A stretch of DNA of 64,000 nucleotides from Candidatus Latescibacterota bacterium. Its GTDB lineage: Bacteria; Latescibacterota; MWCZ01. The notes under the pieces were generated by a model. It did no database searches, was not told where the DNA came from, and saw only the letters and a program-made list of their open reading frames with translations. Each line of letters starts with the position of its first letter. Positions within the stretch are counted from its first letter, which is position 1. This document shows positions 55,036 to 64,000 of this stretch, in pieces. Both the position numbers and the translations under genes were made by a program. The stretch covers positions 136,474-200,473 of the forward strand of contig JAKJDF010000007.1 of the NCBI GenBank assembly GCA_022706085.1. The letters run 5' to 3'.

Positions 55036-58000
55036 GTGCCGGGAAAGTGGTGTGCCGCGTTTCGATTTGGAGCCCTTTCCGTGGGATTGTGGCTCTTTTC
55101 GAGTTTCGGCACCTCCCCGGCGCAACACGTGCCGCCAGTTGCCCACACGGTTCTTGATTCGGCGGGTACGGATACGGCATCGGCTGTTCCTGACTCCGGC
55201 CGGGTGCAGCTCCCGCGGCAACGTTTCTCACCGTACAAACCACCCCAACCGGGATTCCTCTACACCCGCGAATCCCAGATTGATTTTGCCCGCGGCACGG
55301 TAACCACGATCACGACCGCAGGCGGCGCAGAAATTGGAGAACGGGTCGTCAGGCCGCTGGACAAGGCAATCGCCGAGGACATCGCTCCCCGGTTGGCAGC
55401 CAGCCTCAGCCAGACGCGCCGCCAGGCTGGGCGCCCCACCACTGGCGGCGATACCGGCCCGCGCATCGAGATGCAGTACGAGATTCCCAACCTGCCGCCC
55501 GTTGCGAAGACAATCATTGGCGAGGGCCCGAGCACGCTCCACATATCAGGTTATGGCCGAATCACGATGAGCGGCAGGAGCCAGTACCGCACCGGGGAAA
55601 CCGTGGGTTCCACCTACCAGCAGAGCAAGTTTCCCACGCTTTCCATGCAACAGGAACTCAGTTTCAAAATCGACGGGACCATCGGAAGCAAAATCTACGT
55701 CAGTGTGGATCAGGATACGCGCCGGATCAGTGAGCTGGACAACAACGTCCATATCCGTTACCAGGGGGAAGAGGACGAAATCGTGCAGGAGGTTGAGGTC
55801 GGCAACACCAACCTCTCTCTGCCGGGAACGCAGTTTGTCAGCGGCGGGGTTCAGCACAGCGGCCTGTTCGGCATCAAAGCGAGGGCTCAGTTCGGCGATC
55901 TCGACCTGACAATGATTGCCAGCCAGCAGAAGAGCTCATCACAGAAACGCACGTTTCGCGGGGGCGCACAGGCTTCGGAAACGAAGATTCTGGACGCGGA
56001 ATTCATCCCGCGCCGGTTCTACTTCCTTGATGCGAGCTACCGGATTCAGTACGCCAACGCGCTGGAGAAGCTTCGGAACAATCCGTCGATGAAAGATCTC
56101 GACATCGGAATCGTTCCCGGCTCAGGACAACGGCCGTGGGCGCGTGAGATCGTCGAAGTGAACCTGTACCGGGGGGTTGCGGCGACGGCCGGACAGGTGG
56201 ACGTCAAAGACGGATTCGGCGTTCCGGCAATGCTTACGGATTCTTCCGGCAACGATGTGACGCTGGCTCCCTACGACCCGGCAACCCTGCAGGCGATGGC
56301 AGAGGGGAGCGGCGGCCGCATTCGGCAGGGCGGGTGGCAACTCATCCCGAGCACCGAATACTATCTCGACCCCGACCTCGGGTACGTGGACTTCGGGACG
56401 AGCCTTTCAGACGGAGCGATCATCGGCGTGGTGATCAAATTCATCAACCAGGCGGGGGTGATTGACTCGTTCCCCAAATGCACCGATCCGAGCGTGCTGG
56501 TCGCCAAGATGATCAAATACGCCCCGAGCCGGCCCACCGACCCGACATGGACCTACGAATGGCGGCACGTCTATTTCGTCGGTGCGCGTGACCTGAGTCC
56601 GACAGATTTCCGGCTGGAAATCGTTGACGCCAAAGTGGCAGGCACTCCCAACACTCCGGCCAATTCGGCGCAGACCTACCTCCAGCTGATGCAACTCGAC
56701 GCGGCGTCGGGAACCGATCTGACGGGACCCGCGGACGGTCTGGTGGACAACAACCGGGTCAAACTCGATCTGAAAACCGGTCTTGTGTATTTCCCTTTCC
56801 TCGAGCCTTTCCAGGAGGCGTTTGTTTCGCTTGAAGGTGAAGGGAATCCCGCACTCTATCAGGAAACCAACCTGTCGGGTCGTGACAAATACGCGCTGGT
56901 CGCGACGTACAGCAAGGCGTCCACGCGGATTCAGCTCGGGTTCAACATCATGGAAAACACAGAGGTGGTGAAACTGAACGGCGTACGCCTTACGCGGAAC
57001 ATAGATTACACCATCAACTACTTCACCGGAGAACTCCTGTTCACGCAATCCGTGGCTGATCAGGTGAGCCAGCCCGGCGCGGATCTGAGCATCGACTACG
57101 AGATGAATCCTATTTTCAAACCCGATCAGGAGTCCCTTGTAGGTCTGAGCGGCGTGTACCGGCTTGGCGAACGGGGCAACCTCGGCGGGATCGTGATGTA
57201 CAACAGTGAGCGAACCTCCTCCACGCGCGTGCGGGTGGGTGAGGAACCGAGCCGCATGACGGTGTTCGCCACGTACGCGAATTACGAGTTCCGGCCGTCG
57301 TGGATCACAACGGCCGTTGACATGCTCCCGTTCATCGAAAGCGACGAGCCTTCCACCCTGCGCCTCGAAGGCGAAATCGCGCAGAGCCTCCCGAATCTCA
57401 ACACCCGCGGCACGGCATATCTGGACGACTTCGAAGGGGCAGGCAACCGGACACCCGTCGGTATCGGACGCCGGGGGTGGGCGCTTGCCAGCCCGCCGGT
57501 GGATCTACGGCTGCGCCCCAATGAGCTTGACCGTAACCGCCGGGGCAAGTTCGTATGGTTCAACCCGTACAGCCGGGTAAAGACGATAGACGTGTTCACC
57601 AGCCTTTCCGAAAACGAACTCACCCAGTCGGAGCGCTTCATGGATGTCCTCAATCTGTGGTTCCGTCCAAAGGGAACGACGGACTCCGAGCGCCAGGCAA
57701 GCTGGGGTGGCATCATGCGTTCCTTCGGAACAACGGGTGTGGACCTGCAGAAAACCCAATTCCTGGAAATATGGGTCCGCGCCGGCGCGAATCCTTTCGA
57801 CCCTGACCGCATCGGAGGGATCGCACGGCCAACCGGAACGCCCGTATTGCACATCGACCTCGGGGACATGTCGGAGAATTCCCACCTTTCGACCAGAACC
57901 GGGATCTTCCGGCTGGTGGATTTCAACACGGAAGATTACATCGTCAACACGACTTATGTTGACCAGCGGTGGGAGAGTTACCGGAACAACGGCATGCTGG

Positions 58001-61000
58001 ATTTCAGCGGGAATGACAGAGGTGAGGACGTTGGCCTCGACGGCTGTCCGGACGCCTACGAAGACGGGACCGGCGGCTGTCTCGATACCCCCAACCCGGA
58101 TTACCCGGCAGTGACCGATGACCCGAACGGAGACAACTGGTCGTTTCGACACACCGGCTCCCCGTACGATTTCGAGCATATCAACGGAACGCAGGACAAC
58201 CGGCAGGATTCCGAAATCCAGCCGTATCCCGATACCGAAGACCTGAACGGGAATGGCTCGCTTGACAGAACGAACAACTACCTCACATACACCATCCAGC
58301 TCGACGAAAACAGCCCGTATGCGGTCGAGGAGACGGAGCAGGCGCGTTCGGGGTTCCGTCTGTACCGCATTCCCCTGAAGGAACTGGGCATCAGCACCGT
58401 GGATTCAGTGGGCGGAACGGCGCCGTCCTTCAACCGGATCACCACTGCACGTATGTGGGTGGATGGCGTGCGCGATTCGGCGCTCTGGGTTACCATCGCT
58501 TCCATGGATTTCGTCGGGAACGACTGGGAAGAGGTGAAGCAGGCGGGTGAACAATTCGCAACTACCACGGTGAACACGCAGGACAACAAAGCGTATACCC
58601 CCCCGCCGGGTGTGGAACGAGAACTGGACGCACTTACCGGCGCGCTCCGGCGCGAGCAATCCCTCGTGATGCAGATCATGGAAATCGCTCCGGGGCAGAC
58701 CTACCGTGCGCAACGCGATCTCTACACCGCAGTGAATCTCACCGATTACCGCAGGCTGCGGATGTACGTGCACGGTCCAGAATCCGGCATCAACCCCACC
58801 TGGGACCATCTTGCGGCGTTTCTGCGGCTCGGGCTGGACTCAACCAGCTACTATGAGCTTCGAATCCCCCGGCTTTACCCCGGGTGGGACGAGCGGAATT
58901 ACGTTGACGTCATGATTGACTCATTGACCAATCTGAAACTGACAGACACAGGGCAATTCTTTGCCGGACGAGACACAATTTCCACCGACGGGCGGCTTCG
59001 CGTGGTGGCAGCACAGCGCGGCGCCAGTGTAACGCTGCCGTCGCTCTCCTCGATTCGCGTGCTGCAGATTGGGATCGTCAACCTGAGCGACCATACCATC
59101 CGCGCGCCGTCAACGAATCAGCCGATTCAGGTGTGGTTCGACGACCTCCGGCTGGACGGGGTCCGGAACATTGCCGGCCGGGCGTACCGCGCCGGGCTGA
59201 AAATGCAGATGGCGGACCTGATGAACTTCCAGGTTTCCACAAACCAGCAGCAGATAGGTTTCGGAAGCATCCAGAACAAGCAGGGCAGCGGTATGGAAAC
59301 GCGGTCGTACACCGTGGCCGTCGACAGGTTCCGGGTCGACAAACTGCTTCCCCCCGCCTGGCGAGTGTCCGTACCGATCAACCTGAATTACTCCGTCAAC
59401 ACGAACGTCCCGCGCCTCAAACGGGGTTCGGACATCGAGCTGGTGGATCAGCGCGACAAGGACGTGGAGCGCGCGCGGACGGCAACCCTCAACGCGTCAA
59501 CGTCCTTCGTGAAGAGCTCCCAGTCTCGCAATCCGGCCATCGGGCTCACTCTTGACCGGGTGGGGGCTGGTGTTACGTACAGTCTCTCCCACGGGCTGAC
59601 GCCGGGGCTTACTTCCCGGGATAGCTCTCACTCGATGAGCTACACGGGGAGGTTCAACTACGATCTGACGCCGCGACGCCCGCATCAGCTTCGCATCCTG
59701 GGATGGGTACCTGATCGCCTGCCCGGCAAGGTGGAGGAGACGGAGTTCGCCTATCTGCCCACCAGCCTCCGGTTCGACGCCACGACGACGTTCCGCGCTG
59801 ACTCGTCATGGTCGAAGCAGAAGGTACTCGGAAGGGATACGACGCTGGCGCGAGGGCAACGGGTGTTCACGCTTTCGGAAGCATACCGCGTCGGGTTCCA
59901 GCCCTTCCGCTCGCTGACAACGTCATATGACATGTCGCTGAACCGCGATCTCGCCGATGCGCTGGAGGAGGACACGGGCCCCGGAGCGGTGATGCAGTCG
60001 CTGGCGAAAAACATCTTCCGGAACCGGGAAATCCGCCGGTCTCAGAACGCGAGCATCAACTACTCCCCGCCGTGGCCGTGGTGGTTGGGCCAATCCTATA
60101 CCTACACCAACCAGTACAACGACAACAGCGACCCGCGCACCACCTCCGGAAGCACGTCTGGCGCACGGCAGTATGAGGTCACCAACTCGCGGGGGTACGG
60201 CATATCGAGTATGACGTTCAAGGTGCGCGATATCCTCACCCGTCTTTCCGGTGAAACAGGAGGAATGCGGGGCGGCATGCGGCGCGGCGGGATGGCGCCG
60301 ACCGCACCACGGCGGCCGGTTTCGGCGGACACCACGGGAGGGTTTTCTCTGCTCCGTCCCCTGAGGGCGACGGCCGGTTTCGGGGGAAATCATCTGGAAA
60401 ACGTGATCGGCCGCATCACGTTCAACGAACGATTCATGGGCACCCAGATTCCCGACTCGCTCCGTCCCGGTCTCAAATACCAGATACTGGGAATCGGCAG
60501 ACACCCGGTGTTGCCCGGCGTGTCGTACACGATCCGCCCGCAGAACTCCATCAGTCAGGATCTGGGCTGGGACGTTTCAAGTGGTCTGCAGTTGCCGTTG
60601 AGGATGCGGCTGCAGGCGAAGTACGCGTTCCGCACGACCAAAACCATGGGCGCGCGGGATACCACGCGATCCCGCGATATCACCTTTCCGGACGTCGGGT
60701 ATTCATGGGACGGCCTCGAGTCGTTGCCTCTTCTCCGCATCGTCACGACGCGCAGCGAAGTCCAGTCCTCGTTCACGCGCCGGATCAACACAAGCTGGAC
60801 GAAAACAGGCGGGCTTTCCGAGCGCCTCGACCGCCGTTCCACCTCGTATGTGCTGAGCCCGCTCTTCTCGTGGAGCATCCTCTGGAAGAACAGCATTCGG
60901 TCGACGATCAGGAGCACCTGGGATCAGACGCTCGACGAGCGGTATTCCGCGGCGGGAATCTCGTCAACCCAGACTACCAACTGGGGTGTTACGCTCAATA

Positions 61001-61323
61001 CGACGTACGAACTTCAGACGTCGCGCGGAATCTCAAAACCCTGGGGCGGCAAGTGGCAACTCGCGGGCAACATCAACCTGTCGCTTGACGGAAGCTACTC
61101 GGGCAGCTACGCGGTCGGCCTGGGTGCCAATCCATCCACAGGTGGCGACCTTGTGCAGGGGCATACCCGCACGTGGAGCATCAAGCCCCAGGCGCAGTAT
61201 CAGTTCAGCCGAACGTTCACCGGACAGGCGCAGATAGAAGTCGGCTCGATGACGGACCTGCGCAACCACTACACAATGAAAACCCGTGCCGTCATGATTA
61301 CCGGTGAACTCCGATTCAACTGA
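55036..61323 (+). CDS. sprA: SprA-type giant outer-membrane translocon protein
   Basis: About 2095 residues from GTG 55036, which has GGGAG 9 bases upstream; the open frame starts at a TTG at 54991. A signal peptide (about residues 5-30, ending TSPAQH) is followed by a beta-rich body. I recognise SprA-type blocks: KIDGTIGSKIYVSVDQDT, DFEGAGNRTP near residue 795, LVDFNTEDYIVNTTYVD and the regular late barrel strands ending TMKTRAVMITGELRFN. SprA is the 36-strand translocon of the type IX secretion system, also called Sov. Near residues 1742-1757 is a Gly-Met-Arg low-complexity insert. It is slightly shorter than Flavobacterium SprA. No other type IX gene lies in this window. Confidence 0.85.
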   Translation: MPGKWCAAFRFGALSVGLWLFSSFGTSPAQHVPPVAHTVLDSAGTDTASAVPDSGRVQLPRQRFSPYKPPQPGFLYTRESQIDFARGTVTTITTAGGAEIGERVVRPLDKAIAEDIAPRLAASLSQTRRQAGRPTTGGDTGPRIEMQYEIPNLPPVAKTIIGEGPSTLHISGYGRITMSGRSQYRTGETVGSTYQQSKFPTLSMQQELSFKIDGTIGSKIYVSVDQDTRRISELDNNVHIRYQGEEDEIVQEVEVGNTNLSLPGTQFVSGGVQHSGLFGIKARAQFGDLDLTMIASQQKSSSQKRTFRGGAQASETKILDAEFIPRRFYFLDASYRIQYANALEKLRNNPSMKDLDIGIVPGSGQRPWAREIVEVNLYRGVAATAGQVDVKDGFGVPAMLTDSSGNDVTLAPYDPATLQAMAEGSGGRIRQGGWQLIPSTEYYLDPDLGYVDFGTSLSDGAIIGVVIKFINQAGVIDSFPKCTDPSVLVAKMIKYAPSRPTDPTWTYEWRHVYFVGARDLSPTDFRLEIVDAKVAGTPNTPANSAQTYLQLMQLDAASGTDLTGPADGLVDNNRVKLDLKTGLVYFPFLEPFQEAFVSLEGEGNPALYQETNLSGRDKYALVATYSKASTRIQLGFNIMENTEVVKLNGVRLTRNIDYTINYFTGELLFTQSVADQVSQPGADLSIDYEMNPIFKPDQESLVGLSGVYRLGERGNLGGIVMYNSERTSSTRVRVGEEPSRMTVFATYANYEFRPSWITTAVDMLPFIESDEPSTLRLEGEIAQSLPNLNTRGTAYLDDFEGAGNRTPVGIGRRGWALASPPVDLRLRPNELDRNRRGKFVWFNPYSRVKTIDVFTSLSENELTQSERFMDVLNLWFRPKGTTDSERQASWGGIMRSFGTTGVDLQKTQFLEIWVRAGANPFDPDRIGGIARPTGTPVLHIDLGDMSENSHLSTRTGIFRLVDFNTEDYIVNTTYVDQRWESYRNNGMLDFSGNDRGEDVGLDGCPDAYEDGTGGCLDTPNPDYPAVTDDPNGDNWSFRHTGSPYDFEHINGTQDNRQDSEIQPYPDTEDLNGNGSLDRTNNYLTYTIQLDENSPYAVEETEQARSGFRLYRIPLKELGISTVDSVGGTAPSFNRITTARMWVDGVRDSALWVTIASMDFVGNDWEEVKQAGEQFATTTVNTQDNKAYTPPPGVERELDALTGALRREQSLVMQIMEIAPGQTYRAQRDLYTAVNLTDYRRLRMYVHGPESGINPTWDHLAAFLRLGLDSTSYYELRIPRLYPGWDERNYVDVMIDSLTNLKLTDTGQFFAGRDTISTDGRLRVVAAQRGASVTLPSLSSIRVLQIGIVNLSDHTIRAPSTNQPIQVWFDDLRLDGVRNIAGRAYRAGLKMQMADLMNFQVSTNQQQIGFGSIQNKQGSGMETRSYTVAVDRFRVDKLLPPAWRVSVPINLNYSVNTNVPRLKRGSDIELVDQRDKDVERARTATLNASTSFVKSSQSRNPAIGLTLDRVGAGVTYSLSHGLTPGLTSRDSSHSMSYTGRFNYDLTPRRPHQLRILGWVPDRLPGKVEETEFAYLPTSLRFDATTTFRADSSWSKQKVLGRDTTLARGQRVFTLSEAYRVGFQPFRSLTTSYDMSLNRDLADALEEDTGPGAVMQSLAKNIFRNREIRRSQNASINYSPPWPWWLGQSYTYTNQYNDNSDPRTTSGSTSGARQYEVTNSRGYGISSMTFKVRDILTRLSGETGGMRGGMRRGGMAPTAPRRPVSADTTGGFSLLRPLRATAGFGGNHLENVIGRITFNERFMGTQIPDSLRPGLKYQILGIGRHPVLPGVSYTIRPQNSISQDLGWDVSSGLQLPLRMRLQAKYAFRTTKTMGARDTTRSRDITFPDVGYSWDGLESLPLLRIVTTRSEVQSSFTRRINTSWTKTGGLSERLDRRSTSYVLSPLFSWSILWKNSIRSTIRSTWDQTLDERYSAAGISSTQTTNWGVTLNTTYELQTSRGISKPWGGKWQLAGNINLSLDGSYSGSYAVGLGANPSTGGDLVQGHTRTWSIKPQAQYQFSRTFTGQAQIEVGSMTDLRNHYTMKTRAVMITGELRFN

Positions 61324-61372
61324 ACGGGCGATCAACACCTCGGATCGCCGCACGCGGACAGGGGGAAACAGG

Positions 61373-62833
61373 ATGGAACACGTGAAAATCGGGTGGGCAA
61401 CGCGCGACGCAACTACCACCGAACCTGTGGGCATTCCGGGGCAATTTCACCTACGCATCTCCGAGGGCGTCCTCGACCCGCTCACCGTCACCGCACTGGT
61501 GGTTGATGGTGGCGACGACACCGCCATTTTCCTCTCCGCAGACCTCGTGGTGATACGTTCGTGTCTGCTCGACCTCGTGCGGGAAAAGGTGGGCCGCCTC
61601 AATCCGGAAATCCCCGTTCTCAAAATCCTCATGAACGCCACACACTCGCACACCGGCGGCGACCATTACACCAGCGGTTCTGATGACTTCCCCTGCGACC
61701 TCCCGCGCTACTCCGGTGACGAATACCGCGAATTCCTCGCAACCGCGTGCGCGGAGGCGGTTAACGAAGCGTGGACAGCACGCGCTCCCGGCGGAGTGGC
61801 GTGGGGGTATGGCCATGCAGTGGTGGCGTACAGCAGGCGCGTGGTCTATTTCGACGACGTCTCCCGGCGGCCAGGCGCTACCAGGGATTCCGCCGCCGGC
61901 GTGAACGGCCATGCACGGATGTACGGCAACACCAACGATCCGATGTTCAGCCATTACGAGGCCGGCGCGGACCACTTCGTCAACCTCCTTTTCACGTTCG
62001 ATGCACACGACAGGCTTACAGGGGCGATCATCAACGTGCCGTGTCCTTCGCAGGTTTCCGAGCACCTCTGGCAGCTCTCCGCCGATTACTGGCACGACGT
62101 CCGCGTCGCCGTTCGCAGGCAGTTCGGCGACATATTCATCCTCCCCCAGTGTGCCGCCGCAGGGGACCTTTCCCCGCACATCCTCCACTACAAACAGGCG
62201 CTTGCCCGCCGCCTTGCGCTGAAAGGCATGACCGAACGGCAGGATATCGCCGAACGCATCACCACCGCATTCGGAGAAGTCCTCTCATGGGCTCGGAACG
62301 ATATCCGAACAGAGGTGCCGGTGCGCCACGCCGTTGAAACCGTGGAGCTTTCACGACGGTTGATCACGAAGGAGGAGTTCGAAGAAGACAGCCGGATGCT
62401 GGAGGAATTGAACAAACAACAGTTCGCCACGGAAGGCACCCCGAAAGAGCGCCTGATCCACGACTCCTTCCTCGCTGCCAGGAGAAAGCGCGCGCAGAGC
62501 GTGATTGACCGTTACCGCGCCCAGGACGCCAACCCGAAGCTGCCCATGGAATTGCACGTTATCAGGATAGGGGACGTCGCGTTCGCGTCGAACAGGTTCG
62601 AGCTCTACATGGACTACATGCACCGGATTCAGGCGCGCAGCCCGTTCGAGCAGACGTTTGTCGTGCAACTGGCGGGTGTCCCGGGGCCGGATGGGGGAAC
62701 GTACCTGCCCACCGAGCGCGCGGTGTGGGGGAAGGGGTACGGCGCCTCGCGCTACTGCAACCACGTCGGCCCCGAGGGCGGACAGGAACTGGTAGAGCAG
62801 ACAGTGAGGATGCTGAACGACGTGAGGGGATGA
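61373..62833 (+). CDS. Neutral/alkaline ceramidase-like hydrolase
   Basis: 486 residues. It carries NATHSHTGGDHY with H91, H93 and H98, matching the zinc-binding region of neutral ceramidases, and LSADLVVI before it, as in the ceramidase N-terminal domain. The usual ceramidase is larger (650-780 residues) with an extra C-terminal domain, so this is a short relative; such proteins in environmental bacteria are often annotated as hypothetical. No signal peptide is visible. GGGGGA precedes ATG 61373; the longer frame from 61304 overlaps the sprA end and is rejected. It follows sprA by 49 bases. Confidence 0.78.
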   Translation: MEHVKIGWATRDATTTEPVGIPGQFHLRISEGVLDPLTVTALVVDGGDDTAIFLSADLVVIRSCLLDLVREKVGRLNPEIPVLKILMNATHSHTGGDHYTSGSDDFPCDLPRYSGDEYREFLATACAEAVNEAWTARAPGGVAWGYGHAVVAYSRRVVYFDDVSRRPGATRDSAAGVNGHARMYGNTNDPMFSHYEAGADHFVNLLFTFDAHDRLTGAIINVPCPSQVSEHLWQLSADYWHDVRVAVRRQFGDIFILPQCAAAGDLSPHILHYKQALARRLALKGMTERQDIAERITTAFGEVLSWARNDIRTEVPVRHAVETVELSRRLITKEEFEEDSRMLEELNKQQFATEGTPKERLIHDSFLAARRKRAQSVIDRYRAQDANPKLPMELHVIRIGDVAFASNRFELYMDYMHRIQARSPFEQTFVVQLAGVPGPDGGTYLPTERAVWGKGYGASRYCNHVGPEGGQELVEQTVRMLNDVRG

Positions 62834-62897
62834 TCCCGCGCCGGCTGCTCGACACGGTGCGCGACGACTGACGCGCAGCGCGGCGGCATTTCGACAC

Positions 62898-62948
62898 GCT
62901 CAATGACCACCGCGCCATTCGGAGACCGGGCCGCGCCGGTCATTGAGC
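62898..62948. repeat. 11-bp inverted repeat
   Basis: GCTCAATGACC (62898-62908) is the exact reverse complement of GGTCATTGAGC (62938-62948); the 29 bases between hold the first copy of the 23-base unit. Confidence 0.6.
62911..62933. repeat. 23-base direct repeat unit, copy 1
   Basis: CGCGCCATTCGGAGACCGGG followed by CCG; copy 2 at 63261-63283 differs at one base. Confidence 0.55.
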
Positions 62949-62973
62949 AGGCGCCCGGTGCGCAAGAGACGTT

Positions 62974-62999
62974 GTCATTCCCGCGAAGGCGGGAATCCA
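62974..62999. repeat. ATTCCC-N8-GGGAAT palindrome, reverse copy
   Basis: GTC, ATTCCC, GCGAAGGC, GGGAAT, CCA: perfect dRS3-type pattern, in inverse orientation to the copy at 63091. Confidence 0.75.
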
Positions 63000-63090
63000 G
63001 GGTGTTCGGGGCCCAATCGCATGCGACGTTACTCCCGGATTTCCCTCCTACGAACTGCCTCCGGGGCCGGGAGTGCGCGGGTTGCGTCTC

Positions 63091-63116
63091 TGGATTCCCG
63101 CCTTCGCGGGAATGAC
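63091..63116. repeat. ATTCCC-N8-GGGAAT palindrome, forward copy
   Basis: TGG, ATTCCC, GCCTTCGC, GGGAAT, GAC: exact reverse complement of the core of the 62974 copy, so the two form a long inverted pair about 90 bases apart. Confidence 0.75.
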
Positions 63117-63260
63117 GGTGATCCGTGAGCCGCAGGAATGACGGTGATGTGCGAGGTGCGCAAGTTGGCGGCAACACACTCACTTCTCGGTGGGGCGGAC
63201 ATTCCTGTCTGCCCCCGCCCCGGCTCCTCGATACAGCGCTGCGCCCGCCTTGCGGACGTT

Positions 63261-63283
63261 CGCGCCACTCGGAGACCGGGCCG
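63261..63283. repeat. 23-base direct repeat unit, copy 2
   Basis: CGCGCCACTCGGAGACCGGG followed by CCG; one mismatch to the copy at 62911. Confidence 0.55.
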
Positions 63284-63361
63284 TTCCTTGCCCAAGAGGT
63301 CGTTCGGGGCAAATCATGGGGGTGCACGCACACCCTCGATGCAGGGAGCGGGCACAGTGTG

Positions 63362-63428
63362 GCACGGGCGTCCCGCCCGTGCCCGCACAATGCGTCCTTC
63401 AGAGATTGCACGGGCAGGATGCCCGTGC
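63362..63428. repeat. Two GCACGGGC hairpin repeats
   Basis: First: GCACGGGCG/CGCCCGTGC, 9-bp stem, 3-base loop (63362-63382). Second: GCACGGGC/GCCCGTGC, 8-bp stem, 5-base loop (63408-63428). Same arm sequence, different loops. Confidence 0.65.
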
Positions 63429-63624
63429 CAAGGCTATTCTCAGCACACGCGCAACCCCAGCGCTGATTCGAGGCGGTATTTTGCCCGACCTGCGCGCCCT
63501 TCGACAAGCTCAGGGACCGCGCGGCGGCTCAATCCGCCTCCACGGCGCGGACAAGGACCCGGTCGTCGAGTGGCGGCCCACCCGGCGGAGGTGGGCCGCT
63601 GTATCGAGACGACCGCCGCCTCCC

Positions 63625-64000
63625 TTACTTCCCCTTCTTCTCCACTGCAACATGCTCGCTGCTCACCACGCAGCCGCGGTCATCAATCAGGTTGATGTAG
63701 TGCCCCGTGGCGCCCGCGGGCACCTTCGCCGAGGCCTTCCCCGCCTTCACATCGAGGGTCGCTGGCGCCGTTTCCCAGTTGCGCGTCATCCAGTTGCCTG
63801 TGTCGCACGTCCAGTTGAACTCTGCGCTTACGATCGGCACGTCGCTCTCGAACTCCACGGATGACCGCCCGCACCGCACGCCCTGCTTCGTGATGCGGGC
63901 AAGCCCCGGTTTGCCGCGGAACAGATGCTCGGCCATGGCGAGTATCTCCGGCGGCGCCTCCCCGGCCGGGCCGTGCGCGTGCTCCATGCGAACCCGAACC
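63625..64000 (-). CDS. C-terminal part of an alpha/beta-hydrolase-like protein (start outside window)
   Basis: About 125 residues are visible, ending at the stop at 63625; the frame is open to the right edge (VRVRMEHAHGPAGE...). The His in RMEHAHGPA followed by PPEILAMAEHLFRG resembles the catalytic-His end of alpha/beta hydrolases such as sugar esterases. The remaining segment (SVEFESDVPIVSAEFNWTCDTGNW) is beta-rich, like a small C-terminal sandwich domain. ATG 63987 lies inside the domain and is not the true start. The family assignment is tentative. Confidence 0.45.
   Translation of the reverse strand, partial: VRVRMEHAHGPAGEAPPEILAMAEHLFRGKPGLARITKQGVRCGRSSVEFESDVPIVSAEFNWTCDTGNWMTRNWETAPATLDVKAGKASAKVPAGATGHYINLIDDRGCVVSSEHVAVEKKGK

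Larger units (their letters stand above)
62834..63624. other. Second intergenic repeat island, 791 bases
   Basis: No gene is convincing here. It contains two oppositely oriented ATTCCC palindromes, an inverted repeat at 62898-62948, two GCACGGGC hairpins, a repeated 23-base unit (62911 and 63261) and a TTCGACAAGCTCAGGGACC element near 63499-63519. Longer open frames on both strands (up to about 250 codons) come from GC-rich repeats and lack protein-like patterns. Confidence 0.65.

Noticed and set aside
62752-63507. 251-codon minus-strand frame and several plus-strand frames over the second repeat island
   Set aside because: They run through inverted repeats and read as repeat-encoded Arg/Pro-rich sequence; no ribosome binding site or domain supports them.

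Overview
The window is a gene-dense, high-GC stretch of bacterial chromosome. It holds housekeeping genes (nusB, rib genes, coaBC, dnaB, an RqcH-type gene) and a full diderm envelope toolkit: TonB/ExbB/ExbD, TamB with an Omp85 partner, an LptF/G-type permease, TonB-dependent receptors and a giant SprA-type translocon protein. SprA, a DUF4249-type lipoprotein beside a carboxypeptidase-regulatory-domain TonB receptor, and many amidohydrolase, Gfo/Idh and ceramidase-like catabolic genes suggest the FCB superphylum, possibly a Latescibacteria-, KSB1- or Gemmatimonadetes-like lineage. That placement is inference from gene content only. I see no integrase, transposase, CRISPR array, tRNA or rRNA.

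Layout, left to right. 1-1023: two overlapping flavodoxin-fold reductase genes (minus), the first cut by the window edge. 1210-1986: an orphan LytTR response regulator. 2004-10194: a compact minus-strand operon of seven genes: a 1003-residue TPR protein, an outer-membrane barrel, ExbB, ExbD, TonB, a cyclic-nucleotide-binding protein and an AI-2E-type membrane protein. 10476-14795: the riboflavin operon ribD-ribE-ribBA-ribH-nusB, led by an FMN riboswitch and closed by a hairpin terminator. 14833-23519: RqcH-type NFACT protein, TamB and a TamA-like Omp85 protein on the plus strand. 23591-33060: catabolic and transport genes, including two amidohydrolases, a ferredoxin-nitroreductase, a beta-propeller lyase-like protein, a large polytopic membrane protein, two TauE/SafE exporters and a CDF-type transporter. 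33286-36506: a TonB-dependent receptor with a DUF4249-type lipoprotein. 36554-39709: an Ldh-type oxidoreductase and a glycosidase-like protein. 39804-45458: coaBC, family-4 uracil-DNA glycosylase, dnaB, an MlaE-type permease and an MFS transporter. 45459-46184: a repeat-filled intergenic island. 46185-54625: Gfo/Idh oxidoreductase, a second glycosidase-like protein, a short Omp85 protein, a HEAT-like protein, a CsgG-like lipoprotein and the LptF/G-type permease (all minus). 55036-62833: the SprA homologue and a ceramidase-like enzyme. 62834-63624: a second repeat island, followed by the end of an alpha/beta-hydrolase-like gene running off the right edge.

Two themes stand out. One is envelope biogenesis and energised outer-membrane transport, spread over four loci. 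The other is small catabolic cassettes, each pairing hydrolases or oxidoreductases with transport proteins, as expected of a scavenger of complex organic matter. The best candidates for something undescribed are the TPR/barrel/TonB/cNMP operon and the LptF-CsgG-HEAT-Omp85 cluster next to SprA. Many gene starts were moved from the longest open frame to the codon with the best ribosome binding site; each move is stated in the entry.
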